Source: Asterias amurensis (Eukaryota > Echinodermata > Asteroidea > Forcipulatida > Asteriidae). Taken from it: a stretch of 64,000 nucleotides of DNA. Every line of letters begins with the position of its first letter. The first letter of the stretch is position 1. The translations under genes were made by a program, and so were the position numbers. The stretch lies in NCBI RefSeq assembly GCF_032118995.1, contig NC_092669.1, positions 6,323,501-6,387,500 of the forward strand, in the 5' to 3' direction. The notes under the pieces are model-generated. The model saw nothing but the letters and a program-made list of their open reading frames with translations, was not told the origin of the DNA and did not search any database. Below are positions 22,836-32,806 of the stretch, one piece after another.

Positions 22836-23580
22836 TAAAAGATGTACCTCAAGGATTTAGGTGTCTTTTCAAACGATACCTTTTCTGTACATATGAGATA
22901 TAAAAGATTTACCTAAAGGATTTAGGTGTCTTTTCAAACGATACCTTGTCTGTGAAAATGTAACATAAAAGATGTACCTAAAGGATTTAGGTGTCTTTTC
23001 AAACGATACCTTGTCTGTCAAATGTATACAAAAGATGTACCTAAAGGATTTAGGTGTCTTTTCAAACGATACCTTGTCTGTACATATATGAGATATAAAT
23101 GATGTACCTAAAGGATTTAGTTGTCTTTTCAAACGATACCTTTTCTGTACATATGAGATATAAAAGATGTACCTAAGGATTTAGGTGTCTTTTCAAACGA
23201 TACCTTGTCTGTACATATATGAGATATAAATGATGTACCTAAAGGATTTAGGTGTCTTTTCAAACGATACCTTGTCTGTACATATATGAGATATAAATGA
23301 TGTACCTAAAGGATTTAGGTGTCTTTTCAAACGATACCTTTTCTGTACATATGAGATATAAAAGATGTACCTAAGGATTTAGGTGTCTTTTCAAACGATA
23401 CCTTGTCTGTACATACATGAGATATAAATGATGTACCTAAAGGATTTAGGTAACTTTCAAACGATACCTTGTCTGTACATATATGAGATATAAATGATGT
23501 ACCTAAAGGATTTAGGTGTCTTTTCAAACGATACCTTGTCTATTAAAATGTAACATAAAAGATGTAACTAAAGGATTGGG
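22836..23580 (+). repeat. 63-67 bp minisatellite, ~11 copies
   Basis: Units contain GATGTACCTAAAGGATTTAG, TGTCTTTTCAAACGATACC and TTGTCTGTACATAT. Unit starts at 22841, 22906, 22971, 23034 and 23101 show spacing of 63-67 bp. Variation is concentrated in the TACATATATGAGATATAAA linker. The long minus-strand reading frames here arise from the repeat period and are not genes. Confidence 0.9.
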
Positions 23581-24164
23581 AGACACTAGTTTGCAATGAT
23601 AATGTTGTCTGTAAGGGAACTGTTACTGGTTTTCACCAACAACACTCTGGACACCGCATGGAGGAAGACCTACAAGCAATATGGATCACAATATCATGTT
23701 TTGGGATCGGACTCCTAATTAACCGACCCCTCCCCCAAAAAGAACAACTACTATTTTCGCTTAACCTTCCCATTGTTTAGAATAACACTATATCAGAACA
23801 ATTAGAGATGTGTCTTCTATAGATGATCAAGATAATGGATTGTCTTGAAAATAAACCAGAAACGTGTTAAACAAGTATACTTTATATATACATGTATAAT
23901 GCAGCCATTCAACGGGTTCTCCAACGGGGTTTAAATACTTTGCACCACTGCTGGTGGCTGAATTAGAGTCGTAACGACTGGGGATGTGGGTTTGGGATTG
24001 GAATACTCCTTTAGTATAAGAGTATAGTGTTAGCATTGTATTCTCGACGGCATTCCTTACGAACCAAGCGGGTGAAAGAAACGAACAATGAAAAACCGGG
24101 GCTCGTTGTGGGATTTATAAGGATGTGGACAGTCGTAGAGGGAGGGGCTTGGGATGGAGTCTTC
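23581..24164. other. Unique part of element A
   Basis: About 580 bp between the minisatellite and the right inverted repeat. No coding motif or known repeat was recognised. Confidence 0.45.
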
Positions 24165-24337
24165 AAAGCAGACCTTTTTATTGGCCAGGAGCTTAATGAA
24201 CGTTGTACGTACGTGCAAAACGCATGAACACTAATAGAAGACATACAAATTGCATGGATAATCCTAAGTTAGGACGAGTAATTGGTCCTAACTCGAGATC
24301 TGACTAGTCCTAACTCTTTGTGAAATCCACCCCTGGA

Positions 24338-24500
24338 CACAAATTGTCAAAGACCAGTCTTCTCTCGTGGTGTATCTCAACATAAAACAAACCTGTGAAA
24401 ATGTACTCAATTGGTCGTCGAAGTTGCGAGGGAATAATGAAAGAAACAACACCCCAAGTTGTTTGCTTTCAGATGCCTTGAATTTGGCGCTAGACCTCAG
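24338..24500 (+). repeat. MITE family 1, fragment
   Basis: Matches the first ~160 bp of the family: GGACACAAATTGTCAAAGACC, AACCTGTGAAAAT, GGTCGTCGAAGTTGCGAG and GTTGTTTGCTTTCAGATGC. It lacks the second half. Confidence 0.7.
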
Positions 24501-24579
24501 CTATTTTATTAAAAATTACAATTCTCATGTTACACTTTCGGTCTAAAAAAATTCTCTGGTGTGTGATGTGTATTTGTTG

Positions 24580-25240
24580 GGTGATATTATCCCCGTCGTG
24601 GGCGTCAATCAGGTGGGGGATGGGGTTGGGTGGTAGTGGGGGGGGGGGGGGGGCAGGGGGACATTGCCTCCACCCAACTTTCGAACTTTTGGTGGGTGGG
24701 GAACACAATATCAAATGTCCCCCCCCACATGATTTGACCTGCTCAACTATCAGTCCTGGGGGAGACGGGTGACACAACTTTCTAAAGGGTGGGGGACACT
24801 ATATCAAGTGTCCCCCTCAAAATTGGCTTAAGATTGCACCACAAAGCATCTAAAATAAATAAAAATTCCTGGGCCCTTCGGGCCCAGACCCCACGCCGTA
24901 AAGCTTAACACCCAACTGCTCCGTCGTTGACTAATTTGCACTTCCCCTTCAAGGTGGGGGACACAATATCAAATGTCACCCATGTGTCTGACCGTCTTTA
25001 TCATGAAACTCAAATATTGCACTGTGTAAAAGACTAAACCATTTGTCCCACGTACTGAGCCTCGGTAGTCAGGGGACGGGGACCACTTTTTGAAGGGTCG
25101 GGGACACAATATCAAATGTTCCTTCATGTTTTTGACCATCTTTATCATGAGGCTCAACTTTTGCATTGTGTTAAAGGAAACCAAACCATGTTTCCCATTA
25201 TTAGCATCAATCCGGAGGGAGTTGGGGGATTTTTGTTAAC
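24580..25240. repeat. Imperfect repeat with GGGGGACACAATATCAAATGT words
   Basis: A core word GGGGACAC(A/T)ATATCAA(A/G)TGT recurs at about 24695, 24789, 24955 and 25099. It is usually followed by CATCTTTATCATGA(A/G)(A/G)CTCAA or a variant. A G run of 14-15 bases lies at 24640-24653. GGCCC...GACC(C/A)ACGCCGTAAA words at 24875 and 25280 also repeat. The units are not evenly spaced; this looks like an old decayed tandem family. Confidence 0.6.
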
Positions 25241-26194
25241 TCGTGTGTCTTATAAGGGCACGTACGTACGTGTCATCTCCATACTGGCCCGGACCAACGC
25301 CGTAAAGGCTTAACTCACTCGCATACTCACTCTTTGACAGTTTTGCCCCCTAAAATTTGTGTCATATAAACATCCTCAAAAAGGTTCTACTGCTGCTCAC
25401 ATTTTAAAGTCTTTATGTTTTGTTTCATTCATTATGCCTGTTAATGGCTTAAGATTGCGCCTGTTACTGGCTTAAGATTGCCAGAGCATCCAGATGCAAA
25501 ACTTCCCCGAGCTCTTGAGTGGGCCCGGACCCCACGCCTCACCCGTTGCGCGCCTGGATTTGTCTATCCATGCAGACATAATAAGGATACACAACTATAA
25601 TGGGAGACTTTGAGGCGCTAGATGGCAGCAGACTTACCAGGTAAATTTCCATTGTTTACGTAGTTCTGGGCATGCGCACATTACCGAGAACAATCGACCA
25701 CGAAGCAAACTTCCAAAGTCCCCGGGTAACCACCAGACTGTCTAATGGCAATACATTGTGTGTAGCTCAAAGTATTGACCTCATATCGATTTATATGGAT
25801 ATTCATTGAATGGTGAATTTGTATATACCCAACCTGTCACAGCCCTTTACACTTTTAAATGGGGTGTTTTATTTGGATGGAACAACTCGTCATCAGGCCT
25901 TTAGAATTCCCCATATCAAACTGAGCAGGGGATAACAGTTTAACCGTCGATTTCACCAAACTCTTTCTAACTTGGATTTATCTTAACTCGAGATATAGGA
26001 TTAATCAAAGCGTTTCGTGAAATCGGCTGCATGACAATGAGTCAATGGTCAGTTTTCTCTAGACTGTAAACATATTTTAGACTTTTATTTGGGGGGTGTA
26101 TGCTTAGCACTCTAAGCCTTAGGTACATGTGGTGCACCCAGATATGTCATTGGTCTAGGGGTGAGTTAGAGCGGAGTCAGTAAGGAAGAGCATT
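25241..26194. other. Intergenic stretch with little recognisable content
   Basis: One imperfect palindrome around 25945-26030 (CGATTTCACCAAACTCTTTC / AAGCGTTTCGTGAAATCG) resembles the ends of element A. Nothing else was recognised. Confidence 0.4.
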
Positions 26195-26370
26195 ATTTTT
26201 GCGGGCCTTTTCGAAACCTCGGCGTCGGGCTAGCTTTGACCCGTGATCATGTTTCGATAATATTGCGCGTGCTTTGCGTACGTGCTCAGGGCTTCAGAAG
26301 AGAGAATGGATGGAGCCTGAAGCTGAACCCAAAGCCGAAGCCGTGTATTCGAAAAGGGCCCATATTAACC
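26195..26370. mobile_element. Palindromic MITE with GGGCCTTTTCGAAACC ends
   Basis: The left end GGGCCTTTTCGAAACCTCGGC is mirrored by the right end GCCGTGTATTCGAAAAGGGCC, with GGCT/AGCC words between. A second copy lies at 57970-58139, also flanking GCGTGCTTTGCGTA in its centre. Confidence 0.65.
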
Positions 26371-26499
26371 GTTATATTTGTAACGACGTGCAAAACGTGC
26401 ACGACCTTACGCCACAACAAAAGACACACCACGTGCAGACGCAGTCAACTGGAACGTGTTACAAAGCAGGAGAGAAAGAAAGGTATGGTCGCCCTGAAG

Positions 26500-26850
26500 G
26501 GACATAGAACATACGTGAATATTGACGTCAATATTCATGGATTTTGCCCCAAATCGCAAATATTCACGTCAATATTCACGTGAATATTTGCGATTTGTGA
26601 CCAAACGCAAATATTCACGTCAATATTCACGTAAATATCCGCGATTGTGCCCGAAATCGTGAATATTCACGTAAACATTTACGTGAATATTTGCGATTTG
26701 GGGCACAAAACGCAAATATTGACGTGAATATTCACGTCAATATTCACGTAAATATTCACGATTTTTGCCCCCGATCGCAAATATTTACGTGAATATTCAC
26801 GTAAATATTTCTGGATTTGTGGCTTATGCCCAAATCGCAAACCCAGTCAT
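26500..26850. repeat. Left inverted repeat of element B, built from palindromic ACGTGAATATT modules
   Basis: Short palindromic modules such as GTGAATATTGACGTCAATATTCAC alternate with a GCGATTTGGGGC-type spacer (quoted in parts). Every module can fold with its neighbours. Reading frames across it are by-products of the repeat. Confidence 0.8.
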
Positions 26851-26958
26851 CCGTGAATATTTGTGTTTTGTTAGTAACCTAGGTAGGCAAGTTCGCAATT
26901 CAAACAGGCACCCCGACCCGGTTATTCAGCACCCCGTGTAGAACATACACTTACGCCG

Positions 26959-27052
26959 TGTCCGAAACGACGACTTCGGCTACAGCTACGTCTAGATCAG
27001 ATCGTCTACCAGTGTTGAAGAACGGTAGCCAAAGTCGCCGTTTCGGACACGG
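26959..27052. repeat. 94 bp hairpin (GTGTCCGAAACG ends)
   Basis: GTGTCCGAAACGACGACTT is mirrored by AAGTCGCCGTTTCGGACAC, with GGCTAC/GTAGCC and ACGTCTAGATCAGATCGT in the middle. This is probably a very small palindromic MITE. Confidence 0.65.
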
Positions 27053-27246
27053 CCTTAGGGTGCAGTGTTTCCGTACGATCTTCGAGTGAGTATGCACGCT
27101 CGGCTTGCTCTTATTGAGAAGACAGTTTGGGAAGTTATTTACATCATGGCGAAGGAAACCCCGGTAAGTATCGTGTTTCTTATTTCAGATTTTTTTTTCC
27201 ACCAAAATAACCCCAAATGATGTGTACAGTGGGATTGAGGCAGACC

Positions 27247-27354
27247 AAGTAACTGGGCGCTGTTACTCCTCTTTTCGATTTTGACATTTGCTGTCGACGA
27301 CAGAAAAATGTCTAAATCGAAAAAAAAGAGTAACAGCGCCCCAGTTACTTGGTT
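27247..27354. repeat. 108 bp hairpin (CAAGTAACTGGG ends)
   Basis: CAAGTAACTGGGCGCTGTTAC and GTAACAGCGCCCCAGTTACTTG are inverted copies, extended inward by TTTTCGATTT / AAATCGAAAA. The loop is about 30 bp. Confidence 0.75.
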
Positions 27355-28103
27355 TGGATTTAGGGGGTCCTGTTTAACCATGGTTTAACTTTCTTTAACA
27401 ACCTTGGATGAATTTGGGCCTTGCTGTGCAGTGCTTTGCCTGACCTACCTATACGTTGTCATGGATGCGTGGTTGGGCCTCGCCACCACTTGCAAAACAC
27501 ACATTGTATTTTTACACAACCAAAATATGAAAATAGGATTTATCTATAATTTTCTTTTTCCGTGACTTTGACTGCAATTCAGAAAAAGTTCTTGAACTGG
27601 CATGATCAATAAACCTCGTCATAAATCACTAGCTTTCGGGCTGATAAGGAAAAACAAAAGTGTTAAAAAGCAGTTCTATTTATAAAAAATTATAATTAAA
27701 GTTTTACATGGTTACCTTGAACTTTGAAGTACAAATTAATGCTGAGCAGCCACCTAGTCCATGGTTGGTTGGTGCTGGTTAATAAAGTTTTTTCGTCTTT
27801 TTGTTAATGTTGTTTTATTATTAATTTTTTATTTCCTAATTTTTACACAATTCCGTACTATTCGGTTTTCTACGAGAAACGTTATTCAGGTAAGTAATGG
27901 ATTTCCTGTGAGTTAATTAATTCATCCATTTATTTATTGTTAAAGGTAATGGTATAAGGTGATCCCCTAGCTGCCGCTTCCCAGGTTGTATCGTAATTTG
28001 GGTGTGATCCCTGGCTACACGGCAGTTAACGGCTGTATGGCTTCTGACTGGCACCCCCGAACAAAGATATTGACAAAATAGGGACACCGCCAATAAAGGG
28101 CTA

Positions 28104-28200
28104 GATAACTCAGTTGGTAGAGCGCCGGCACGTTAATCCGGAGGTCGTTGGTTCGAATCCCACTCTAGTCAATTCTTCGTTCAACCCCAAATATCATTAA
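28104..28200 (+). mobile_element. tRNA-derived SINE head (tRNA-Asn-like)
   Basis: A cloverleaf-like stretch starts GGCTAGA and closes with TCTAGTC, giving a 7 bp acceptor stem with one wobble. It has an A-box AACTCAGTTGGTAGAGCG and a B-box GGTTCGAATCCC. The anticodon position reads GTT, but the base before it is C instead of the near-universal T, and the anticodon stem has a mismatch. The following ATTCTTCGTTCAACCCCAAA continues as a SINE body shared with the inverted copy at 28257-28350. I call it a SINE and not a working tRNA gene. Confidence 0.65.
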
Positions 28201-28256
28201 CAAATTTACCCAGTCAGTTTCCCTTGTGGTTTATATTAAAATTTAAATTCAAGTAA

Positions 28257-28348
28257 AACAATGACTTGGTAAAGTTTTAATAATTTGGGCTTGAACAAAG
28301 CAAAAATGACTGGAGTGGGACGTGAACCCTCGTACCTGGGTGTCCACC
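28257..28348 (-). mobile_element. tRNA-derived SINE, 3' part (split copy)
   Basis: On the minus strand GGGTTCACGTCCCACTCC (B-box) leads into AGTCATTTTTGCTTTGTTCAAGCCC, the same body as the plus-strand SINE (quoted as parts). Its A-box half is found 1.35 kb away at 29700-29730, beyond the foldback element. Confidence 0.65.
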
Positions 28349-29701
28349 CGATAGTCCGAAAGTCCGTTAGTCCGAAGGTTCAAAAGTCGGAACGCACAAA
28401 TTTCCCTAAACAGGGGTTCATTAGTCCGAAAATGAAATAGGGTTTGTTAATCGGAACATTTGATGCGATAGTTCAAAGGTTCATTAGTCCGAAGGTTCAT
28501 TGATCCGAAGGTTCGGTGGTCCGAATCGACGATAAGGTCCGATAGTCAGAATTGACGATCGAACCTTATTGTCAATTCGAACTATCAGACCTTATTGTCA
28601 ATCCGGACTTTCGAACCTTCGGACTATCAAACCTTTGGACTATTGAACCTTTGGACTATCGAGCTCTAACCCGAACCGGTAGCATACCGGTACTCTACCG
28701 GTTACCGCTCGATAGTCCGAAGGTTCGATGGTCTGAAGGTTAGTTAGTCCGAAGGTTCCTTAGTCCGAAGGTGCGTTAGTCCAAAGGTTCAATAGTCCGA
28801 GGGTCCGACAGTCCGAAGGTTCGATAGTCCGAAGGGCCTGTTAGTCCGAAAATAGGATAAGGTTAAATATTCCGAAGGTTCGGTGGTCCGAATTGACAAT
28901 AAGGTTCGATAGTCCGAATTGACAATAAGGTTCGATAGTCCGAATCGACAATAAGGTTCGATAGCCCGAATCGACAATAAGGTTCGATATAGTCTGATTT
29001 GACATGAAAAGTCCAAATTAAAGTTTTACTAGTCAGAATGAGAATAACAAACAATAAATTAATAAGGGTTATGGGAGTTTAAATGTACAAATAGTATGCG
29101 TATTAGTTTAAACAAATAAATACAAAAAACAAGGCAAGTGCTGCAAATTTGAAAAGTTGGGTGTGGTAGGGTTCACGATTGTTTATTTTAGAGGATGCTC
29201 TTTTTCTGACCAATTTTGTGGGGGGCGTCAAGTGTCTTTATGTCATCTGCTCCACCTTCCAATATGATGGAGTCAGACTATTTAAACAACTTGTTTTGTC
29301 AATTCGGACTATCAAACCTTATTACCGATTCTGACTGTCGAACCTTATTATCGATTCGGACTATCAAACGTTATTGTCAATTCGGACTATCGAACCTTAT
29401 CGTCGATTCGGAATAATGAACCCTCGGACTGTTGAACCTCGTTTTTGTTTCGAACTATCGAACCTTCAGACCAATTAACCTTATTCTAAATTCGGACTAC
29501 CGAACCTTCGGACCAGTAAACCTCGGATCAATGAACCTTCGGACTAATGAACCTTCGGACTTTCGCATCAAATGTTCGGATTAACGAGCCCTATTTCATT
29601 TTCGGACTAATGAACCCCCTGTTATGGGAAATTTGTGCGTTCGGACTATCAAACCTTCGGACTATTGAACCTTCGGACTAACGGACCTTCAGACTCTCGA
29701 G
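28349..29701. mobile_element. Foldback element with long subrepeat-rich inverted arms
   Basis: Both arms are built from short words such as GGTTCGATAGTCCGAA and GGTTCATTAGTCCGAA. In mirror order they share unique stretches: AACGCACAAATTTCCC, CATTAGTCCGAAAATGAAAT and GAACATTTGATGCGA. At least 170 bp at each end pair directly. A second, inner inverted pair surrounds 28660-28700 (GGACTATCGAGC / GCTCGATAGTCC). The unique centre (about 29030-29270) has no coding. The element splits a SINE. Confidence 0.7.
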
Positions 29702-29730
29702 CGGACCCCACTCTACCAAGTGAGCTAGTC
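29700..29730 (-). mobile_element. tRNA-derived SINE, A-box half (split copy)
   Basis: On the minus strand the sequence is GACTAGCTCACTTGGTAGAG, an A-box. It completes the SINE whose B-box half is at 28257-28348 once the foldback element is set aside. Confidence 0.6.
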
Positions 29731-29760
29731 ATATTATGTTGGTGGTCCCCCTATTATACA

Positions 29761-30782
29761 AATATACCATGGTTTGAGGGTGACTAGACGATATTAGCTC
29801 CCCGAGGTATTGGAAGTTGACAAACTACTTCCCTCGGCTTCGCCTCGGGAACAAGTTTGTCAACTTCTAATATAACATGGTTTGAGGGTGACTAGACGAT
29901 ATTAGCTCCCCGAGGTATTGGAAGTTGACAAACTAGTTCCCTCGGCTTCGCCTCGGGAACAAGTTTGTCAACTTCTAATATCACATGGTTTGAGGGTGAC
30001 TAGACGATATTAGCTCCCCGAGGTATTTGAAGTTGACAAACTAGTTCCCTCGGCTTCGCCTCGGGAACAAGTTTGTCAACTTCTAATATAACATGGTTTG
30101 AGGGTGACTAGACGATATTAGCTCCCCGAGGTATTGGAAGTTGACAAACTAGTTCCCTCGGCTTCGCCTCGGGAACAAGTTTGTCAACTTCTAATATAAC
30201 ATGGTTTGAGGGTGACTAGACGATATTAGCTCCCCGAGGTATTGGAAGTTGACATACTAGTTCCCTCGGCTTCGCCTCGGGAACAAGTTTGTCAACTTCT
30301 AATATAACATGGTTTGAGGGTGACTAGACGATATTAGCTCCCCGAGGTATTGGAAGTTGACAAACTAGTTCCCTCGGCTTCGCCTCGGGAACAAGTTTGT
30401 CAACTTCTAATATAACATGGTTTGAGGGTGACTAGACGATATTAGCTCCCCGAGGTATTGGAAGTTGACAAACTAGTTCCCTCGGCTTCGCCTCGGGAAC
30501 AAGTTTGTCAACTTCTAATATAACATGGTTTGAGGGTGACTAGACGATATTAGCTCCCCGAGGTATTGGAAGTTGACAAACTAGTTCCCTCGGCTTCGCC
30601 TCGGATACAAGTTTGTCAACTTCTAATATAACATGGTTTGAGGGTGACTAGACGATATTAGCTCCCCGAGGTATTGGAAGTTGACAAACTAGTTCCCTCG
30701 GCTTCGCCTCGGGAACAAGTTTGTCAACTTCTAATACCGAGGGGAGCTCATCGACTAGTCACACGAAAAACCATGTTATATT
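29761..30782. repeat. Palindromic element with nine tandem 108 bp hairpin monomers
   Basis: The monomer starts ATGGTTTGAGGGTGACTAG at 29769 and repeats every 108 bp to about 30741, nearly without variation. Each monomer contains a strong hairpin: GAAGTTGACAAACTAGTTCCC against GGGAACAAGTTTGTCAACTTC around a TCGGCTTCGCCTC tip (arms quoted separately). The outermost sequences (AATATACCATGGTTT and AAACCATGTTATATT) are also inverted. The array therefore looks like one palindromic element whose inner part was amplified in tandem. Confidence 0.9.
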
Positions 30783-32349
30783 TGTTTTACTATACTTCAT
30801 ACATATTCAGTTACCGGACACATGAGTTTTGAGCAAGAGAAGGTGATACTGTGAAACAAAATGCACATGATAAGTTTGTTCATGTGTTGGATGTTGCTAA
30901 GAGAGCGCTTTTCGTTGCGTGTATGCAAAACAGTACCACGATCGTAAAGCGCACGACAAGTAGAACAGCCCCCTAGGGATGACGTCGCCCAAGGGTAGTA
31001 ATGGTAGTGCACATGACAAGTAGAATAGCTCCCGGGGAGCATTAGCTATTACTTGTCATGCGCATTTACATTTGCGTGAATAATCACGTGTGTGCTTGGT
31101 AATTAGCAAAATTATACACCTGGCAGGTGGTGATGAATGGACCAATGAGAACTGAGAACTCGACTCTCGGTTATGAATATTTATGAGGTATAGTAACATT
31201 AGTTATCTTTGTTTGGGTGCCAGTCAGAATGTTTGCCTAACATTAATTTATGTGCATGGTGTTTCTTTACTCTAAAATTGCAACTTTAAATTTAAAGTTT
31301 AATTGACTCAAAATTTACACAATAAAAAATTCTCACAACTAAATGGAAATTATTGTAATTGCCTGAATGCTGTCTATACAGGAATTTTGAATAATAAAAA
31401 CGATTGGTAACCTTTAATTTTGCCTGACATAAGCAATTGCTTAAGCAATCTTATAATAACATGTGTACAGCAAATTAACAGTGCATCAATCAGCAGCTTG
31501 AAGTTTTCTCTAATTTGCCTTTTTGTCTGAACTTACAATGATTAAAAATATAAATAGTGTTTGAAAATTGAACAAGAGTAATGTTAAAACCAAAAATCAT
31601 AACTCTGCATCAATATATTTCATGAGAAATCACGGCCGCAATCTAGCGGTTGTTGACTTTGTTTGCCTATAACTGCTGCACAAATCGCCGTCATATTGAA
31701 ACTTTTGATAGTGTAACACTTAAAATGGGTGTCACTTGTATTACGGTTTGATGGCCAGTAGAACAAATAAACAAAACTCAAGTGTAGATTCTCCTCTTTG
31801 GGCTGTAGATACAGAGTGGTTTATTATCACTGTATTGCTTTACAAAGATGAGTAGGCCTACCAGTCGAGAAGTAGAAGGAAAGGAAGAAAACACTGGATC
31901 GGGCCACAGTGCGAGATTTTGCACTGGGCTAACCAGGAGGGTCTGTCTATAATTACAGAATAGAGAAGAATAATCTAAAGATGGAACATAGGGGCATTTT
32001 GCACTTAAGTTGTGGGGACAGACTAGGTGGTCATAAAGGTCGTAAATTTGTCAAGTCCCAGACATGGTCCAGACAACCAGTCTGGTGTCTGGGTGGTGCA
32101 TATATTTATTTAGGATGGGTGCTTGTGAGATTGGGGGAAGTGTCTGGGGTAAAAACCAAATTACCAGCTTACAATAGCAACTCGCGAACGGGGCATGTTC
32201 GAGCATGCGAATTTCTCGAACCGCAACCCGTCGTGTACTGTGCCGCGCCAGCGTTAGATATCAGCGTGTCTAGGTGCCAGACTAAACTTGGGTTTAAGGA
32301 CACCTCAAGTTGCTGGGAAAAAAATTCACGGTTCAGTGGGTTCACGAAT
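30783..32349. other. Right inner part of element B, non-coding
   Basis: AT-rich sequence without coding motifs. A short repeated phrase GCACATGACAAGTAGAA(T/C)AGC...CCC occurs near 30950 and 31010. Nothing else was recognised. Confidence 0.45.
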
Positions 32350-32772
32350 TTGAGGCCCAAATCGCAAATATTGACGTGAATATTTGTGCTTTGGGGGCAC
32401 CAATCGCAAATATTGACGTGAATATTTGCGATTTGGGGCACGAATCGCAAATATTCACGTCAATATTCATGTCAATATTTGCGAATTGGGCAAAAATCGT
32501 AAATATTCACGTAAATATTTACGTGAATATTTCCGATTTGGGACAAAAATCGCGAACATTCACGTAAATTTTAACGCGAAAATTCACGATTTCGGGCACA
32601 ATCGCGAATATTTACGTGAACATTGACGTGAATATTTGCGATTTGGGGCATATATCGTGAATATTTACGTGAATATTGACGTGAATATTTGCGATTTTGG
32701 GCAAAATCCATGAACATTGACGTCAATATTCACGTAAATATATATGTTCAATGTCCCTTCAGGGCCACCATA
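32350..32772. repeat. Right inverted repeat of element B
   Basis: The mirror of 26484-26850, built from the same AATATTGACGTGAATATT and GCGATTTGGGGCA modules and ending ATGTCCCTTCAGGGCCACCA then TA. Confidence 0.8.
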
Positions 32773-32806
32773 GAAAGGAAATTTCCCTGAGCTTTACCAA
32801 TACTAT

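Larger units (their letters stand above)
19181..24333. mobile_element. Element A: long-TIR element holding a minisatellite and a Penelope-like insertion
   Basis: The left end (GGGGTCGATTTCACAAAGAG, TTAGGAC words, TTTTGCACGTACGTGCAACG, TTCATTAAGCTCCTGGCC, AATAAAAAAG) is mirrored at the right end (24165-24333). The mirrored stretch is about 130-170 bp with small indels. Between the arms lie a 63-67 bp minisatellite and a ~3.35 kb Penelope-like element inside that minisatellite. No transposase was seen, so it would be non-autonomous. Target duplication was not found; a MITE fragment abuts the right end. Confidence 0.6.
26484..32772. mobile_element. Element B: 6.3 kb structure with ~350-400 bp terminal inverted repeats
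   Basis: The left end starts TATGGTCGCCCTGAAGGGAC and the right end, read inverted, starts TATGGTGGCCCTGAAGGGAC. Homology continues inward for about 350-400 bp through modules of CGTGAATATT / AATATTCACG and CGCAAATATT. Both outer flanks read GAAAGG (26478-26483 and 32773-32778), which fits a 6 bp target duplication of one large element. Inside lie SINEs, a foldback element, a 108 bp hairpin array and non-coding sequence. I find no transposase. Two unrelated inverted copies cannot be fully excluded. Confidence 0.6.

Noticed and set aside
22869-23527. Minus-strand frames repeating KRHLNPLGTSFISH
   Set aside because: Translations of the 63-67 bp minisatellite.
22836-23580. CRISPR-like array of short palindromic repeats
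   Set aside because: The intervening parts are also repeated, and the periodicity is that of a minisatellite.
28104-28176. Functional tRNA-Asn gene
   Set aside because: C instead of T before the anticodon, an anticodon-stem mismatch, and a shared SINE body downstream in an inverted second copy point to a SINE.
29761-30782. CRISPR-like array
   Set aside because: Whole 108 bp monomers repeat with no unique spacers, no cas genes, and a eukaryotic setting. This is a tandem satellite.
32310-32626. Frames with repeated ANI(D/H)VNI motifs
   Set aside because: Translations of the palindromic modules in the inverted repeat of element B.
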